Shown in pieces: positions 10,395 to 22,222 of a DNA stretch of 64,000 nt. Each line of letters starts with the position of its first letter. Positions within the stretch are counted from its first letter, which is position 1. Position numbers and translations under genes: made by a program. Source of the stretch: Flammula alnicola (taxonomy: Eukaryota; Basidiomycota; Agaricomycetes; Agaricales; Strophariaceae); NCBI GenBank assembly GCA_015499995.1, contig JADNRV010000067.1:124001-188000 (forward strand), written 5' to 3'. The notes beneath the pieces were generated by a model. It was not told the origin of the DNA and ran no database searches. It saw nothing but the letters and a program-made list of their open reading frames with translations.

Positions 10395-10850
10395 CATACT
10401 TAACAGTACCTATAAGGGATACCAGAGATAATCGTGGGGTGACACAACCTGACGAGATTCTGATATGCTCACCCATGGAAACTTATCAGCACTCACTATA
10501 CGCACCAGCGCTTAGCGTGGGGTTACATGACCTGATAACATGCTGATATGTCTGCCCGCAGAGACTGATAAGCTCTTATTAGACCATAACCTGTCGCAAG
10601 TACTTATATGCTAATTTGGGTTTTTCCAACATTATGTGCGATATCAGAGATTTGGGTCCGTGATACCAGCCGATAATACTCTGATGGGCCAACCTGCGGA
10701 AACTTATCAGCACTTCAAATATGTACAAGTGCTTAGCGTTCGGTTACATAACCTAACAAGGTGGCGATATGTCTGCGCGCAGAGACTGATTCACGCTTAT
10801 GAGAGCATCAGCTGCCGCAAGCAGTGATAAGCAAATTGGGATTTTTCCGA
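10395..10850. repeat. Diverged tandem duplication, about 210-bp units
   Basis: Two units (about 10410-10640 and 10640-10850) share in order: GATACCAG, ACTCTGAT or TTCTGATA, GAAACTTATCAGCACT, AGYGCTTAGCG, GGTTACATRACCT, GATATGTCTGC, GCAGAGACTGAT and a TTGGGWTTTTTCC end. The repeat end CCGACAGG became the target site of the adjacent MITE. Confidence 0.65.
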
Positions 10851-10854
10851 CAGG

Positions 10855-11415
10855 TAAGGCTCCAACCGTACACTATACACTACTGTATATATATGGTTTT
10901 TACTGTATACGTATATGTATATGTATAGAACTTTCGAGGAAAGTGGGGTAGATAGTAAATATACAGTATATAGTTGCCATATACAGTTTCAAAAATCACA
11001 CCAGAAAGATGGCTTTCTTGGCCAAATTTTCAACAATTTTAGGAGGCATACCCAACTGAAATAAGTTGCCCGAATATTTTAGCTGTATAGAGGAGGATTT
11101 TTACATAGACGAGAAGTTCATTCCGGAGCATCAAGGATCAGAGAATGTTGTCCCTTGCTAAGCAGAGGTGACATTTTATTTTCGACAGGAATTCCTGGTG
11201 TTTTCAGGAAATAAACCAAGCCGGGGAAGTTTTAATCTAATTACTATATGAATGGCATGAAAAGCTGATCCCCCACAGCCAAAAAATATATACATCTGGC
11301 AGAACCCTATATAAAAACTGTATAACCATATATATACAGTATATATAGAGTATACAACTGTATCCATATATATACACCCAGGGCTGTATACGTATAGTGT
11401 ACGGTTGGAGCCTTA
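10855..11415. mobile_element. hAT-type MITE with perfect 24-bp TIRs and 8-bp TSD
   Basis: 561-bp element. It starts TAAGGCTCCAACCGTACACT and ends with the exact reverse complement; the perfect inverted repeat is 24 bp (10855-10878 and 11392-11415). It is flanked on both sides by CCGACAGG (10847-10854 and 11416-11423), an 8-bp target duplication. An 8-bp duplication with TIRs beginning TAAGG fits the hAT superfamily. The interior is AT-rich, full of TATATA/GTATAC repeats, and has no transposase, so the element is non-autonomous and would need a transposase supplied elsewhere. Confidence 0.92.
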
Positions 11416-11423
11416 CCGACAGG

Positions 11424-11787
11424 AGGTAGCTGGAGTTCATGTTCATTCATCGTTGTCATCCAGAAAATGAATCCACCTCAGAAGACTGCCCACCCGTATG
11501 TAAGCGAGATAAGAGACTTTCAACTGGAGTTTCAAAAGTTTGAACTCCAAGGTAGCAGAGCGACTCTGCATATCTAGACAATCCTCCAGCTCCTCGAGAA
11601 ACACAGCATAGGAATGTAAGGGGTCCTTGGATACTATTACCGTTTGCCACGCAAGAGGCTCATCGAATCAATCCAGATGAATTTATGGTGCACAGCGTAT
11701 ACAGGAGCTTCACTGTTCGCACATTGTCGTACACGCTCAACCAAATAACAACAAAAGATCGTCCTATGTACAACTACCGACAAAAAT
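11424..11787. other. Region between the MITE and the CACTA gene, with a subterminal repeat
   Basis: No gene. The stretch 11610-11692 resembles 16490-16580 on the far side of the CACTA gene in the same orientation. Both share GTCCTTGGATA, then CCAC, then CTCATCGAATCAATCCAGAT, then TGGTGCA. This marks likely CACTA subterminal sequence. Confidence 0.55.
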
Positions 11788-14700
11788 TACAAGTCTAAAT
11801 GGTTCAAAGCGATAGTAATATCCAGCATATCAGAGTCATCGTCTGCTTGTACAGGCGGCGATACTCTTGCAAGAGAGATCACAGCGATAACGGCACCCAA
11901 CCCGGCTGTTTCAAAGGAGAGGGATACGTAGTGCGAATCAACGCTTCCTGGTTTGACAATTTCAAGGTCTCCGAGTTCCGAAGACCAGATCGAAGCCCCG
12001 ACCGCCTGAAATCGAGAGCTTCCATTGCAAGGGTTTCGTAGTGCTTTGTAGCGACGTACAGCAAGGAGGATCTCCACCGTATCGACCGAAGCTTGGATTT
12101 TGAAGATGGAGTCGATGACGGCAGGAACCTTAATGTCAGAAGAGGGCAATCCAAGGAGTGCACAGGAATTTCCAAAACTCTTTGTAGAAGTTGTATAGCG
12201 CAACCCACGAATGGTGATATTTGTCAGGAACTGCGCGCGGTCCACACGAGCATTGCTATTGTATCGGCGGACAATTGTTTGCAGCTTCAATGGAACCTCC
12301 GATGTAGCCATAGGATTCCAGATGACAACTTCCGGTCGTTCAACAGCCGTGAAACTCATCATGTCCGACGTTAAGGTATTGCGAGTACGGGGGTCGATGA
12401 GTCGATTAAAAATCGATTGGCAGCCGAGAATGGCAGGTGGACATTGATTCGTCTTGTAGACGAAAGCTCGAAGGTTTGCCGCCCGGGTGAAACTCTCTGA
12501 AATCGTCTGTTCTAGTTGACCTAGAAGAAAAATGCACATTACAGGTAAGCAAAAAAAAAAAAATGAAAAGAAAGATTGTCTACATACCGATTTTAAAGTT
12601 CGTCGGTATTCGTTCCAGCATACCAATCAACCTCTCAAACGGAAATGTCCACCATCCATGAACTGGGCCGAACCGACGAAGATATTCATGCAAGTGTAAC
12701 GCCATGTGATGATTTGCACGAAACCGATATTGAGGAAAGAGCTTCTTGATGCTTTCCATATACGCCTTCATGTGGATAAGATACGCAGGCAGGAGAAGTG
12801 GTGCGGGAGGATGCCAGAACAACAGCCGAGATGAGCGAGATGGTAACGTCCAAAATCTCCTGGCATTTTTGCGACCGCCGGTCATTAGAATCAAGGACAC
12901 CCCAGAGTCGGATCAGCGAAAGTGGAAGGTAGGTGATGCCCAGCGTCCTCCATTGGTCTGCCTTGAGTTTTCCATGTGCGGCACTTCCTAGATTCGACGG
13001 AACTGAAGTAACCCATGTCGGCGTTGAGAATTTGATTCAGCTCCTGATCCGTTAGCACTTGTCCGAGCCGCGTCGACATATTGGCACCCACGTCACGGTA
13101 CTCGATCTGATCAAAACGCTATTTGGCCGACAATTAAAATGGAGATCCTGAAGAGAAGAATGTAACACACCCAATAAAGCAGATCTTCACAACATGTGGC
13201 CTTGGAATGAACAGCGTGTCCTGCGTCATTCAGAAACACCTTTTCCTCGTCGACGTCAAGCATTTCACATGCAAATGTAAGAGAGCGATGATGGAATCTC
13301 TCATTAGCTTCTTTTTGACAGCTTCTGCGGAAGCTTCAATTGAGTCGTTTAGAGGCTATTGCAACATTTTTTGCAAGGTCGCAAGAGACTTCCGTTCAGC
13401 ATTCGTAAAGTCACTAGGCGGATCGGGGAATTCGACAGGAACAACAGCGCCCTCCGCGGTCTTCGCCCGCCCAACTCCTATGATGTTATGGAAATGCTCT
13501 GTGATGAGCCCAAGGAAGAGGTTGTGCATCGCATCCACAACAATGCATTGGGCCATGTCAAAGTACGGAAGACGAGATAGTTCGGAATAACGAATCCCAC
13601 TGGCCTCAAATATAGCACGTCAGGAGCTTGGGCAAAGGCTTCCGAGAATTTTCGACATTCGGAGTCGGTCCTCCTACGCCAACATTCATAGTCGGTACTT
13701 CCATAACCCTCTTTAATTCTCGTGCAGTGGCATATAGAGCAGAAGTGCTGGTGATGAAACGATGCAAAGCCCCCTGCTTTGCGAGCGGCAAGAAGGTCGC
13801 AAATGACTGCAATGAGGGCACAGCGTGAAGTTCGACCTATTGGGTAATTGTACGTACGTGAAAACTGTACACCAGGGTTCCAAAGCTCCAGGAGATCGTC
13901 CACGATCGGCGTAAGATAGTGATTCAGCAAGTTCAGAGGCGGTTCATTCGGCCCAGGGATGATACCAGCGAGAAACATGTTCTCTGGTTTGTGGCGTTCA
14001 TCAGGAGGGAGGTTTAAACAAGCTAGGGATATAATTCCGATAGACGCCTTCTTCCCCGCTTGTTTGTTCGAAAGAGGGTTGAAGAAGTCGACACAAAGGC
14101 TGAAGACATAACCGTCCTTCACTTCCACCATCCTTAAACTGTTTCTCGCCATCGGGACCAAGGAAATTACGGAGAAAATCCGCTTCCAATATGTCAGACA
14201 TTCCGTTTGCTGGATCGACGCCGGTCTTCTCCCATGCACCATCCATGCGGTCTTCGTAACCTGGACGTGAAACTAGGCCTGCAAGCCAATCTTTGAAGTC
14301 GAAGCTGACGAATGGTTTGATGGGGGTACGGATTTCGACGTCATGGACAAAGCGAGGTCTAGTAAGACCCGTTCCACAAGACGGGCTATTTGCAAACCGC
14401 TTATGGGTGCAGTGCCTTGGATACTCTGCGATAGGGCAGCCATCCTTGTATATCGGTTTGTATGTCTGGTGGCAGTTGGGATTCGGGCAAGCGGCGTAAA
14501 TCGTGCTCTTTGCGTCAAGTCGAAATTGTCTGGTGGCTGCTTCAGGATCAACTGGAAGGTCGCTGAGGAGCTTCGCAGTTTGAGGAGAAATGTGATCCTG
14601 CGATCCAAGAAGAGCGAGTCGTACGACATAGCCCATCATTTCCAGAACAAAGTGGCATCCAGAACGGGCAACCTTTGAGATAATCTGCAATGCCACCATA

Positions 14701-16640
14701 GTAAACACTATAGCTTGTATGGCAGGGTTCACCCCGTTGAGAATGGGGTGATAATGGTGTTCTGAAAGAAGTCTGTAAGCATCCGGAAAGACAAGACAGT
14801 GCTGGAGTAGACCACTAACCAGACTTATACTCTGATGGACCGCCGTGTTCTCCCGGCGGGGCCAAAGGCTGCTGACCAGCCTGGATCGAAGCCTTTGTCC
14901 TTGTTTTCTTTGCAGTCTTGAGAGCTTGCAGGAGATTGTCAAGGTGCTCGACCAGTGATTGTTTCGTGGCAACCACCTCGTTAAAGCCCGATTTGAGGCG
15001 GAGTAGGTCCGAATGAAGATCTTGGACGAGTTGTAGATCGCGTTCCAAAGGAAACGGCTCGCCCACGCGACAGGGAGATCCAATAATTGCTAACCGAGAG
15101 AAGGTGTTGGAGCTCAGTTCATTTAACCTCTTTTCAATTGTCTTCAACCGATCAAGAAACTCTGTGATGCGTTCCCTCTTGCTAGGCGGCGAGCGAGGCA
15201 GATTTGATGAGCGATGCTCGGCAATGTGAGCCTCCATCGTGTCAACATCCGCCTGAGCGGGTGATGCCAATGACCAAAGCCGACTTCCCGATTTCGTTGC
15301 GGGTCCGGAAGTCTTGTCCGCCAGAGACATGGATGCAACGAAAGACGCGATAGCCTGGTCAGCCTTCTGCAGCTCCTCGTCATGGGCCCTATTGACCAAG
15401 AGCCGATAATCCGCCAGTCGATGTTTTTCGATAGTTCGTTTGTCGTGCTCGGTTCCGTGAGGTTGTTTTCCACAACCATGGCTGATACAGTCGCAGAAGA
15501 ACGGCATACGGCAGAAATGAACAATTAATAAAGCTCTGAAGTCAGGAGGGTTATGTACTGAGATAAATCCCTCATTCCTCCAGTGGACAACAAGGTAACC
15601 AGGGCGATGTTGGATATGCAGGGAGATAAATGAAAAATACAAAGGGTACAGGGAAGTGAGGTTGGTGCATGCGATTATGCAGGCAACGGCGAGACAACAA
15701 TGAATTGTCTTGGCGAAATTTAAGGCTAACCAACAGAGTCACCCAAGCGGTCGAGCTGGAGGAGAAAATCGTTAATGCTGGCATAATGCGAATCAGTCTA
15801 AATGCCTTACCTTTTCGTCACAGCGTCACCGACGCTCACGGAGGCTTGCAACAGTCTCATGGCTACTGATAGGAGCCACGCAGTAATGGCCATCGTGAAA
15901 CACGGCTGAAAATCGATGGGTGATATTGCGCAGGTCGACGTGTCAATGTTGTTGGAAGATGGATGTTGTTTTCAACAGCGACTCCACCCAGGGCTGATAA
16001 AGGAATGTACAAAGCAGCAAGCAACCAGCAAGGAGAGCACAGGCTCATCGAATCAATCAGATGAGTGTTATGCCGTTGCCCGTCATTATTTGGTTTTTCA
16101 GATAACGTTCGGTAGGCTAAAGCACGTAGAATTCTGCAGATGGGGTTCGGACCTTGACGATAAATTTGGCCAGTTTCACAACGGATTGACCATGCACAGT
16201 CTCGTTGAATCAACCCTGACGAGCCTGGCAGGGGCAGGGATTGACAGAATGAAGGGCGATGGGATTGATCCCATGAGGGGCGGACGATAGGTGAGCGGCG
16301 TACACGGATAGCGCCGACTCCAGCGACCCGTATGTGGAGGGAGAAACCGTAGGAACAAATCACAATCTTCAAGGTTGGAGCGACACTGTCACCGAGGCCT
16401 TGGGACACCGTAAGTGGTGTCAGATGTGGGATGCTGAGGCGACGTGGTTCTCGTTGTCAGCAAGCTTGAGGTTGAGGTTCACCTCGAAAACCACTGCAAA
16501 GGAGGTCCTTGGATATAGTTGTCCACATAACGAGCTCATCGAATCAATCCAGATGAGTGAACGTCGTGGTGCAGGTTGCATAGTAGTTTGCAGGCGATGA
16601 GTTCTTGAGCTAGATGGGAGTTGCGCTGAATAACGGGGTT
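11610..16640 (-). mobile_element. CACTA (En/Spm, Tnp2-type) DNA transposon, copy 1
   Basis: About 5-kb element carrying a Tnp2-type transposase on the minus strand. Direct subterminal repeats of about 80 bp sit at both ends (11610-11692 and 16490-16580), and a related motif occurs near 16042. I could not find CACTA-type termini or a 3-bp target duplication, so exact ends are unknown. Two other partial copies match non-overlapping halves: 22763-24567 matches 11768-13573, and 60072-62556 matches 14266-16750. Confidence 0.75.
11788..15507 (-). pseudogene. CACTA transposase (Tnp2 family), degenerate
   Basis: Multi-exon gene read right to left. The N-terminus starts at ATG 15505-15507 with a Cys-rich start (FCDCISHGCGK), as in basidiomycete CACTA proteins. 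A middle part carries a zinc-finger-like segment (CPNPNCHQTY, then HCTHKRFANSPSCG), then WEKTGVDPANGMSDIL and the Tnp2 core: VDFFNPLSNKQAGKKASIGI, LNHYLTPIVDDLLELWNPGV, CIVVDAMHNLFLGLITEHF. The C-terminal domain is of the DUF4218 type (FGPVHGWWTFPFERLIGMLE). Tnp2 transposases bind element ends and carry out cut-and-paste. At least two frameshifts are visible: one extra T near 14109 before the VFSLC segment, and one near 13617 before the IFEASGIRY segment. This copy is therefore probably dead. C-terminal coding ends at TAA near 11788. Confidence 0.85.
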
Positions 16641-16680
16641 ACACGATTGATAGTATAGGTGGATAAACGACAACCTCTCC
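15640..16680. other. CACTA 5' non-coding/subterminal region
   Basis: No well-supported gene. ORFs on both strands (15863-16408 minus, 15916-16290 plus) lack motifs and are retained almost unchanged in the 60-62.5 kb copy simply because the DNA is duplicated. It contains two copies of a CTCATCGAATCAATC motif. Confidence 0.45.
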
Positions 16681-16689
16681 TAGCCGAAT

Positions 16690-16870
16690 CGGACTCAAGA
16701 CACTGCAAAGGGCTATCCCGTCACAAACGCCAGTAACCCTGCTAGAAGATGGAGGGAGGGACGCAATTGACAACACAGGTAGATGAACGCCAACCTCTCC
16801 TAGCTCAAGGCGCTGCAAAGGGCTATCCCGTCACAAACACCAGTAATCTTACTAGAAGATGGAGTGCAGA
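16690..16870. repeat. Tandem hairpin units, about 110 bp, two copies
   Basis: Two units, each with the sequence CTGCAAAGGGCTATCCCGTC, then ACAAAC-CC, CCAGTAA, CTAGAAGATGGAG, then a stretch ending CAACCTCTCCTAGC. Period is about 107 bp. The first unit is contiguous with the CACTA copy, and the matching CACTA copy near 62.5 kb carries the same unit. Confidence 0.7.
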
Positions 16871-17189
16871 TTGCTCTGCTGTCGACGACTGCATGAGAAC
16901 GTTGAATTCAACATTGCACACAATAGGCTCGTAAGGAGAGAAGGTTCTTCCGGACCTTGTCTAAGAGAAAAGCTAAGCAAAGAAGATTTTTTTTAGAGAT
17001 AAGGATATCACTTACAGAGCGTTCGAGAGGGCGGTGGTCCATCGATCTACAGAGAAAAGCATGTCAGCCACATGTCTGAGCAAGAACGACAACCCCGTCC
17101 CTGGCGTGAGTCGAAAGATTGTCGGAAAGGCAGACGAGCTGCACGAGTGGAGGAGAATGCTTACCTGCTTCTGAGCTCCGAGAATCGAG
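16871..17189. other. No supported gene
   Basis: Short region between hairpin units and R1. A minus-strand frame (17012-17419) runs from the R1 reading frame into sequence not shared with other R1 copies (LTPGTGLSFLLRHVADMLF); it has an intron-like acceptor and donor nearby, so R1 may be spliced to different downstream sequence here. Confidence 0.3.
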
Positions 17190-17868
17190 GTAAATCTCGC
17201 TGGGAGCAGGTTTCTTGAGTGAGGATGTTGATTGCGGTGGTGCAGTCCTCGGAACAATCCAGAGGGCCGATATACACTTAATTGAGGCCAGATGGTGTCT
17301 TGAGTCGAAGTCAAAGACCCCGAGTTTCTGAGAGCCGGCGCAACCAGACCTTCCCGATAATACGTATCCGCCAACTTGGCGCGGGCAAGGCTCACTTCGT
17401 CATCCCAGAGCCATAACACACAGTCGAAGACTGCCCTTTTTGTGGATATCTAGACACGAAAATTCTTCAATTTTCTGCATATATGTATAGAGTATAAGGA
17501 TTACCTGTAGGCAACTTGTTGAGCGTGTAAGACGATCAAGGAAGGATTGGCCAAGATGCACGATGTGCCCGCACCGGCATTGAGTGACACGGGCAAGAGC
17601 TCGTCCTGTTGAAGATTTTTCCTAATGGCACCATCTTGCGATGACAACACAAAATGCGATGTCAAGTTGAGCGAACCAAACACGCTGACCCGGGACGGTT
17701 GGAGGATATAAGGGTGCTGCAAAGGGCTATCCCAATGCAAAAGCACGAATGAAGAGTGACTCGACGCTCCATTCACCCTTAGAGAAGGGATGCTCGCTTC
17801 GCTCGCAAATAGACAACAAAAATCCACTTCATAGTCCTCGGAGCAATCCAGAGGGCGATCGCGGTTGA
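17190..17868 (-). repeat. Repeat R1, copy b (minus)
   Basis: Reverse complement of R1 from its start (hairpin, GCTCGCTTCGCTCGCAA block) to the GAGATT-CTGCG region, truncated near 17190 relative to copies a, c and d. Contains the R1 hairpin at 17712-17745. Confidence 0.8.
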
Positions 17869-17939
17869 GACCTGAGGCCTGAGGGAGAAAGAAAGCGACG
17901 AAGATTGCCCGCTGTTTGGCTCAACCTCTCCTACTAGGC

Positions 17940-18030
17940 AAGACGCTGCAACGGGCTATCCCCTTACAAACGCCAGTAATCCTGCTAGAAGATGGAGGGA
18001 GAGACGCAATTGACAATACACGTAGACTCG
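17940..18030. repeat. Hairpin unit between R1 and R2
   Basis: One unit of the GACGCTGCAACGGGCTATCC type followed by CCAGTAATCCTGCTAGAAGA and GACGCAATTGACAATACACG. It is the junction unit between back-to-back R1 (minus) and R2 (plus). Confidence 0.7.
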
Positions 18031-18044
18031 GATGAACGCCAGAG

Positions 18045-18500
18045 AGAAGAAGATTGCCCGCTGTTTGGCTCAACCATCTTGCACAAACAACAACTACGCC
18101 TTTGAATTCGATTGACCTTTCTCCTCCAAGTCCCCACCCACCGTTACACCCACCCCGTAAGTCCCTTTTTGTCCCGTCATTTGGCGTCGGCGAAGGTTTC
18201 TTCTTGTTGATTTTTCATTACTTACCGTTTTCATCTTTTACAGCCACCCACCCCTGTCGCCCACCGACAAACGATCTCTCTAGTACTGATACATTGGGAT
18301 CGTTTGCGGGCCTTGGACCGTTCCACCACCACACCGTTGTCGCGCACCGACACGCGATCTCTCTAGTACTTGATACATTGGGATTGTTTTCGGGCCTTGG
18401 ATTGTCCCATCACCACCGTCATCGTCCACTGTAGCTTCAACACTCATTAAACCATAAACTAAGCCAAACAATACGTTCAACAATCTCATAGCACAAGTCA
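18045..18500 (+). repeat. Repeat R2 upstream of gene A
   Basis: Starts GCCCGCTGTTTGGCTCAACC. It has an intron-like block at 18157-18243 (GTAAGT to TTTACAG, 87 nt) and two units of an 83-84 bp minisatellite (CTAGTACTTGATACATTGGG motif). The repeat ends about 35 bp upstream of the predicted first donor of gene A, so it may act as promoter/5' leader. The minus-strand frame (repeated IPMYQVLERS) follows from the unit length being a multiple of three and is not taken as a gene. Confidence 0.8.
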
Positions 18501-18534
18501 TAATTGGCGTTCAACCTTCTATCACCAGCTCATA

Positions 18535-21500
18535 AGTAAGTACGTCGTTCCTGGCACTTGACTTTTGCTGCTCCTTCTCTGATATTTGGAATGTACGCCT
18601 AGTTGTGCAGACCTTTTTGCCAGAACTCCGAAAGGTTACCCAATTCGCATTCCGTTTCAATTCACACTTTTTCTCGGGAAAGCCCTTGAAAACTAGTGAA
18701 TACTTCGGCAAACATTCCTCTGGAGCTCTGGAGAGCTGCCACCTGCATACCCAAGGAGATGTCAGCAAAATCTCTCTGCAATTCATGGACTCAAGTTATA
18801 GCAGCCACTGCGCAGAAGGATCTCGATCGGAGCCAAGGCTTTGCTCAAATCATTGACGGTCGAGTATTTTACTCGCCGAATTCATCACGTATTATCACCG
18901 TGCCTCCTCGCATCTCCGATCCTGAGACCTACATACGGACTATCAGGCAGGACACCCAATACCTCAACAAACCCCAGTGGTGGTCTTACATGCTTGCATA
19001 TCTTCCTTTCATACCCCTTAATCCCCAATTTTCCGGCGAACCCCTCGAATGCTTATCGCGTTTACCGGGCCCAGTTTTCTTAAATGGGAAGTTTGTTGTT
19101 AACCCACGCACTCAAGTGTCCTGGAAGCAACTAGAAAGCGATCTCGTCGAGACAACCAAGGCCCTGCTTCAGAAATACGATGTCGTTGGCATTCCACCCG
19201 GCAAACCCAGCGTAGATTTATCGAAGTGCTTTCACAATCGCGACGAATATATGACCTCCCTCAAAAATGCCAGAGATTGGTTCGCAGCCTGGGTAGGCAC
19301 TCTTTCGTACACCCTCGCCATTGCAAACTCGCTTGAACCCCCGTCATCTCTAGCCGACCGAGTTCCAGCGTGGTTCTCATACCTCGCGAAGCGCCCTTTC
19401 ACGGAAATATGGCTAGACAGTGTGAGATCGTCGTCAATTGGCACTTTCGAGTACACTAATCTTCGTGTGGGCGTTTTGCTGGATATCCTTTGTCCTTCCA
19501 AATATCAGTGCTCGGTTGATTGGCTATGTAACCTCCATGTTCCAACTTGGTATCCTTGGGGTCAGGAAGAAATTAAGGCTGCTGGATCAAATCCCGATAT
19601 TGCACGACTCGCCCCTCTTCCAGATCAACTACAGAAAGTTGCTACTTTTCTTACCATGGGTGTGTCTTCTGGCCCTTGGGGCAATTGGAATACCACTGAA
19701 CACTGGAACACGAGCACGTCCTGGGATAATACTGCGTCGGGGAGTTCCTGGCACGGGAACACATGGGATAATACCTATTCTGGGAATTCCTATCCCGCAC
19801 AAGGCTTTCCTTGGGATCTCAAACGCCCCCGCGACGACGAAGGCGACTTTTCTGCCAATAAACGAAGTCGCGTGAAAGACCCTTGGGAAATGGCTTCTGC
19901 CGACACGTCCTCGCCTGTCAGTCCGCAGGTCCCTTCTTCATCAACTCCTCCTATAATTAGTGGGAAGAAAACATGGGAAAGCTTCTTCGAGCGTCGGAAA
20001 GCATCTCAGAAGAAGTATTTGGCAAATGAAACGCCAAGACAAAAGCAATCTCGAGAAAGCAAGATGAAAAACCCGTCCCGGAAGAAAGGTGTTCTAGTTT
20101 TTGAATGGACCTTGCAGGATGATGGGTCTTATAAACGCGAGAAGGTTAACAAATCCGAGTGGGAAAGTGTCTTCCAGGAGTATGGAGCATATCAAACTAT
20201 CTTCGATCCCATTGCTTGCGAGTGGGATCTATGCGACGACTTTGGGCCACAGGATATGAGACAGATTGACGAGGAAGTTGAAGAAGAGGCGGATTGTCGC
20301 GATATCCCCGTGGAAGAATATGTCCACACCGCTGTTTCTAATGCCATCGACGCCATGGTAAATGCCTCCCTCATCAACAAGCCTATCCCTCATACTCTGG
20401 AACCATTGGCCAATGACCGCTTTACTACTGGCGCTACTGGCGCGGATAATATAGCATCTGTCGTCTCACAAAGGTCATCTCTGAGATCTCAGGAACCAAG
20501 CTCAAGTAAGTTTAATTCCGTTGCTAATTTCTAAATCTCATAACTCTTCTCCAGTGCGTTCAATTTCCTGCGAGCCACGAACGGCTCCTGTATCACCCAA
20601 AAATTCAAACACAGCGCCGATCGTCTCTCAGAAGGAACCAGATTTGCCTGTCTCTTTGCTTCAACAGGGCGCGCATTCCCATTCATCACGCAATATGTCT
20701 GCAAGTTATAACGACGAAGAACCCATGGGTCCATGGATATATGTCCCAACACCTGCCGAGGTCTATTATCGCAAAGAGGAGTTGGGTCTATATGTCCCTC
20801 CTGAGGAAGTCACCCTTGGGCCTAAAGAAATGGAAGCATCAGCTCGAGAACACCCTCTGGCAGAGATTATCCACGACGATGCCCCTCCTTGTCTTGTCTC
20901 CAAGGAAGTCGGCCTTGAGTTAGACGATGTGCAAATGTCATCTCAGGAATACCCATCAGAAGAGACTATTCGGGATAATAGTATGAATGGGTTGCTTCGA
21001 GAACTCCCTCTAGCAGCGACTGCCCAGGATAACATCAACGACCATACAGTCAACGGCTTGCCTGATGTAAATGTGTCTCCCGCAAAGGATGCGCTGCTTG
21101 TTGCAAGCGAAGATCACGACATCTTCCGGGCTCTGTACCAGGTCTATGGGTTTGTCAGGCCGAAAGATTTCCTTGCGGATAGCCCAAACAAACTCGATTT
21201 TATTTCAAGGAGACACTTGGGGTCTGCAGCCGGATTTGAATACCAAGATGATGACCTTTCATTGTCATTGGCTCCGAGCGCTTTGCAGTTTCTCGATGCA
21301 CTTGGAAACTCTATCACGCAAATCAATTCCGACATGTGGGACCTGGCCCCAAGCAATCGATTAGCCGTGAAAAATATGCCCCGTCTGATGTACTGTGTCA
21401 AATTGGAGACAAACCTCTTTATGTATGACTTCGGTGATCAGGCAACGATGCCCTGGCACCTCGCTGTCGATAATGCTGTCGACGTTCTCAGAATAGCCCG

Positions 21501-22222
21501 GATGGATTCGACGTACAATGATTATGACATCGCGTGGCAGCTGCTGAAGAGTGGCATCAGCTTTCGAACACTTCTGAAGGGAAAGAAGGTCCAACAAACG
21601 CCAATTCCCGAAACCAACTTGATTCCTATCCGCCTTTCCCAGTACACCTTTAGCCTAAAAGATTATGAGGCTTATGTTGTCCGGAGAGACGCTTTCCTTT
21701 GCAGTGCTCGTGGACGAGCGGCGCTGCTCAAAGGAGGGATTGTTTGGCGTCTTGCGGTGGAAGCACTAGGATTTGATGTTGTCTTCGATGGGCCATCCAA
21801 TGAGGCGCAGGTACATGGTCGCGGGTTCAGGTTCGGTGACGATGGTACTTCTTTTTGTGATGACGACCTTTCAGAAGACGAGTTGGACCTTATCTCTGGC
21901 ATCTATCATTGCCATACAGGTAGGTTTGATTGCTTTTCACTATGTTTCAATGACTCATTTCCAATCTATAGGTGTTAAGAAACAGATTGCAAAGAAGTCT
22001 TGGTTTCCTCTGCACACTACTTGGAGAAAAGCGGCTACTTTTACTCATTGGACAGAACGTAACGAAAATGAGTACCAACGTCGTGTTCAGCAAATCCAGC
22101 AAGGTTCTCAGCCATTGAGTGCCAGCGAGTGGGCCAAGAATGCAAAATACAACAGTCAAATCCGTCGCTTGCATGCTAACAATCTCCTGCTTTCCTCAAA
22201 TGCGCTCTCACAATTGCTGTAG
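18535..22222 (+). CDS. Gene A: uncharacterised Agaricomycete family protein, 1,141 aa
   Basis: Large gene that looks intact. The long frame opens at 18696 with GTG, not ATG. A GTAAGT donor at 18536 and a CTAG acceptor at 18696 would join A with TG to make the start codon. Exons: 18697-20505, 20555-21919, 21972-22222; introns 2 and 3 are 49 and 52 nt. Protein: N-terminal globular part (WFAAWVGTLSYTLAIAN, WLCNLHVPTWYPWG), then a Trp/Asn/Thr/Ser-rich stretch (residues about 325-370) and a bipartite basic NLS-like segment (KRPRDD to NKRSR). Then acidic and low-complexity linkers follow, and a C-terminal domain (ISRRHLGSAAGFEY, WDLAPSNRLAVKNM, DDDLSEDELDLISGIY, EWAKNAKYN). Gene B (50.3-54.6 kb) is a paralogue with the last intron at the same position and phase. 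I recall the family as highly expanded in Agaricomycetes, function unknown; nuclear location is only suggested by the basic segment. Confidence 0.75.

Noticed and set aside
11799..12447. Plus-strand ORFs within the CACTA transposase, repeated at 22795-23443
   Set aside because: Antisense shadows; repeated only because the DNA is duplicated.
15863..16408. 181-aa minus-strand ORF upstream of the CACTA gene
   Set aside because: Retained in copy 3 only through DNA duplication and frameshifted near its end; no motif.
18280..18501. Minus-strand ORF with repeated IPMYQVLERS peptide in R2
   Set aside because: The repetition comes from the 84-bp minisatellite being a multiple of three; no consistent start and the frame is lost in other R2 copies.
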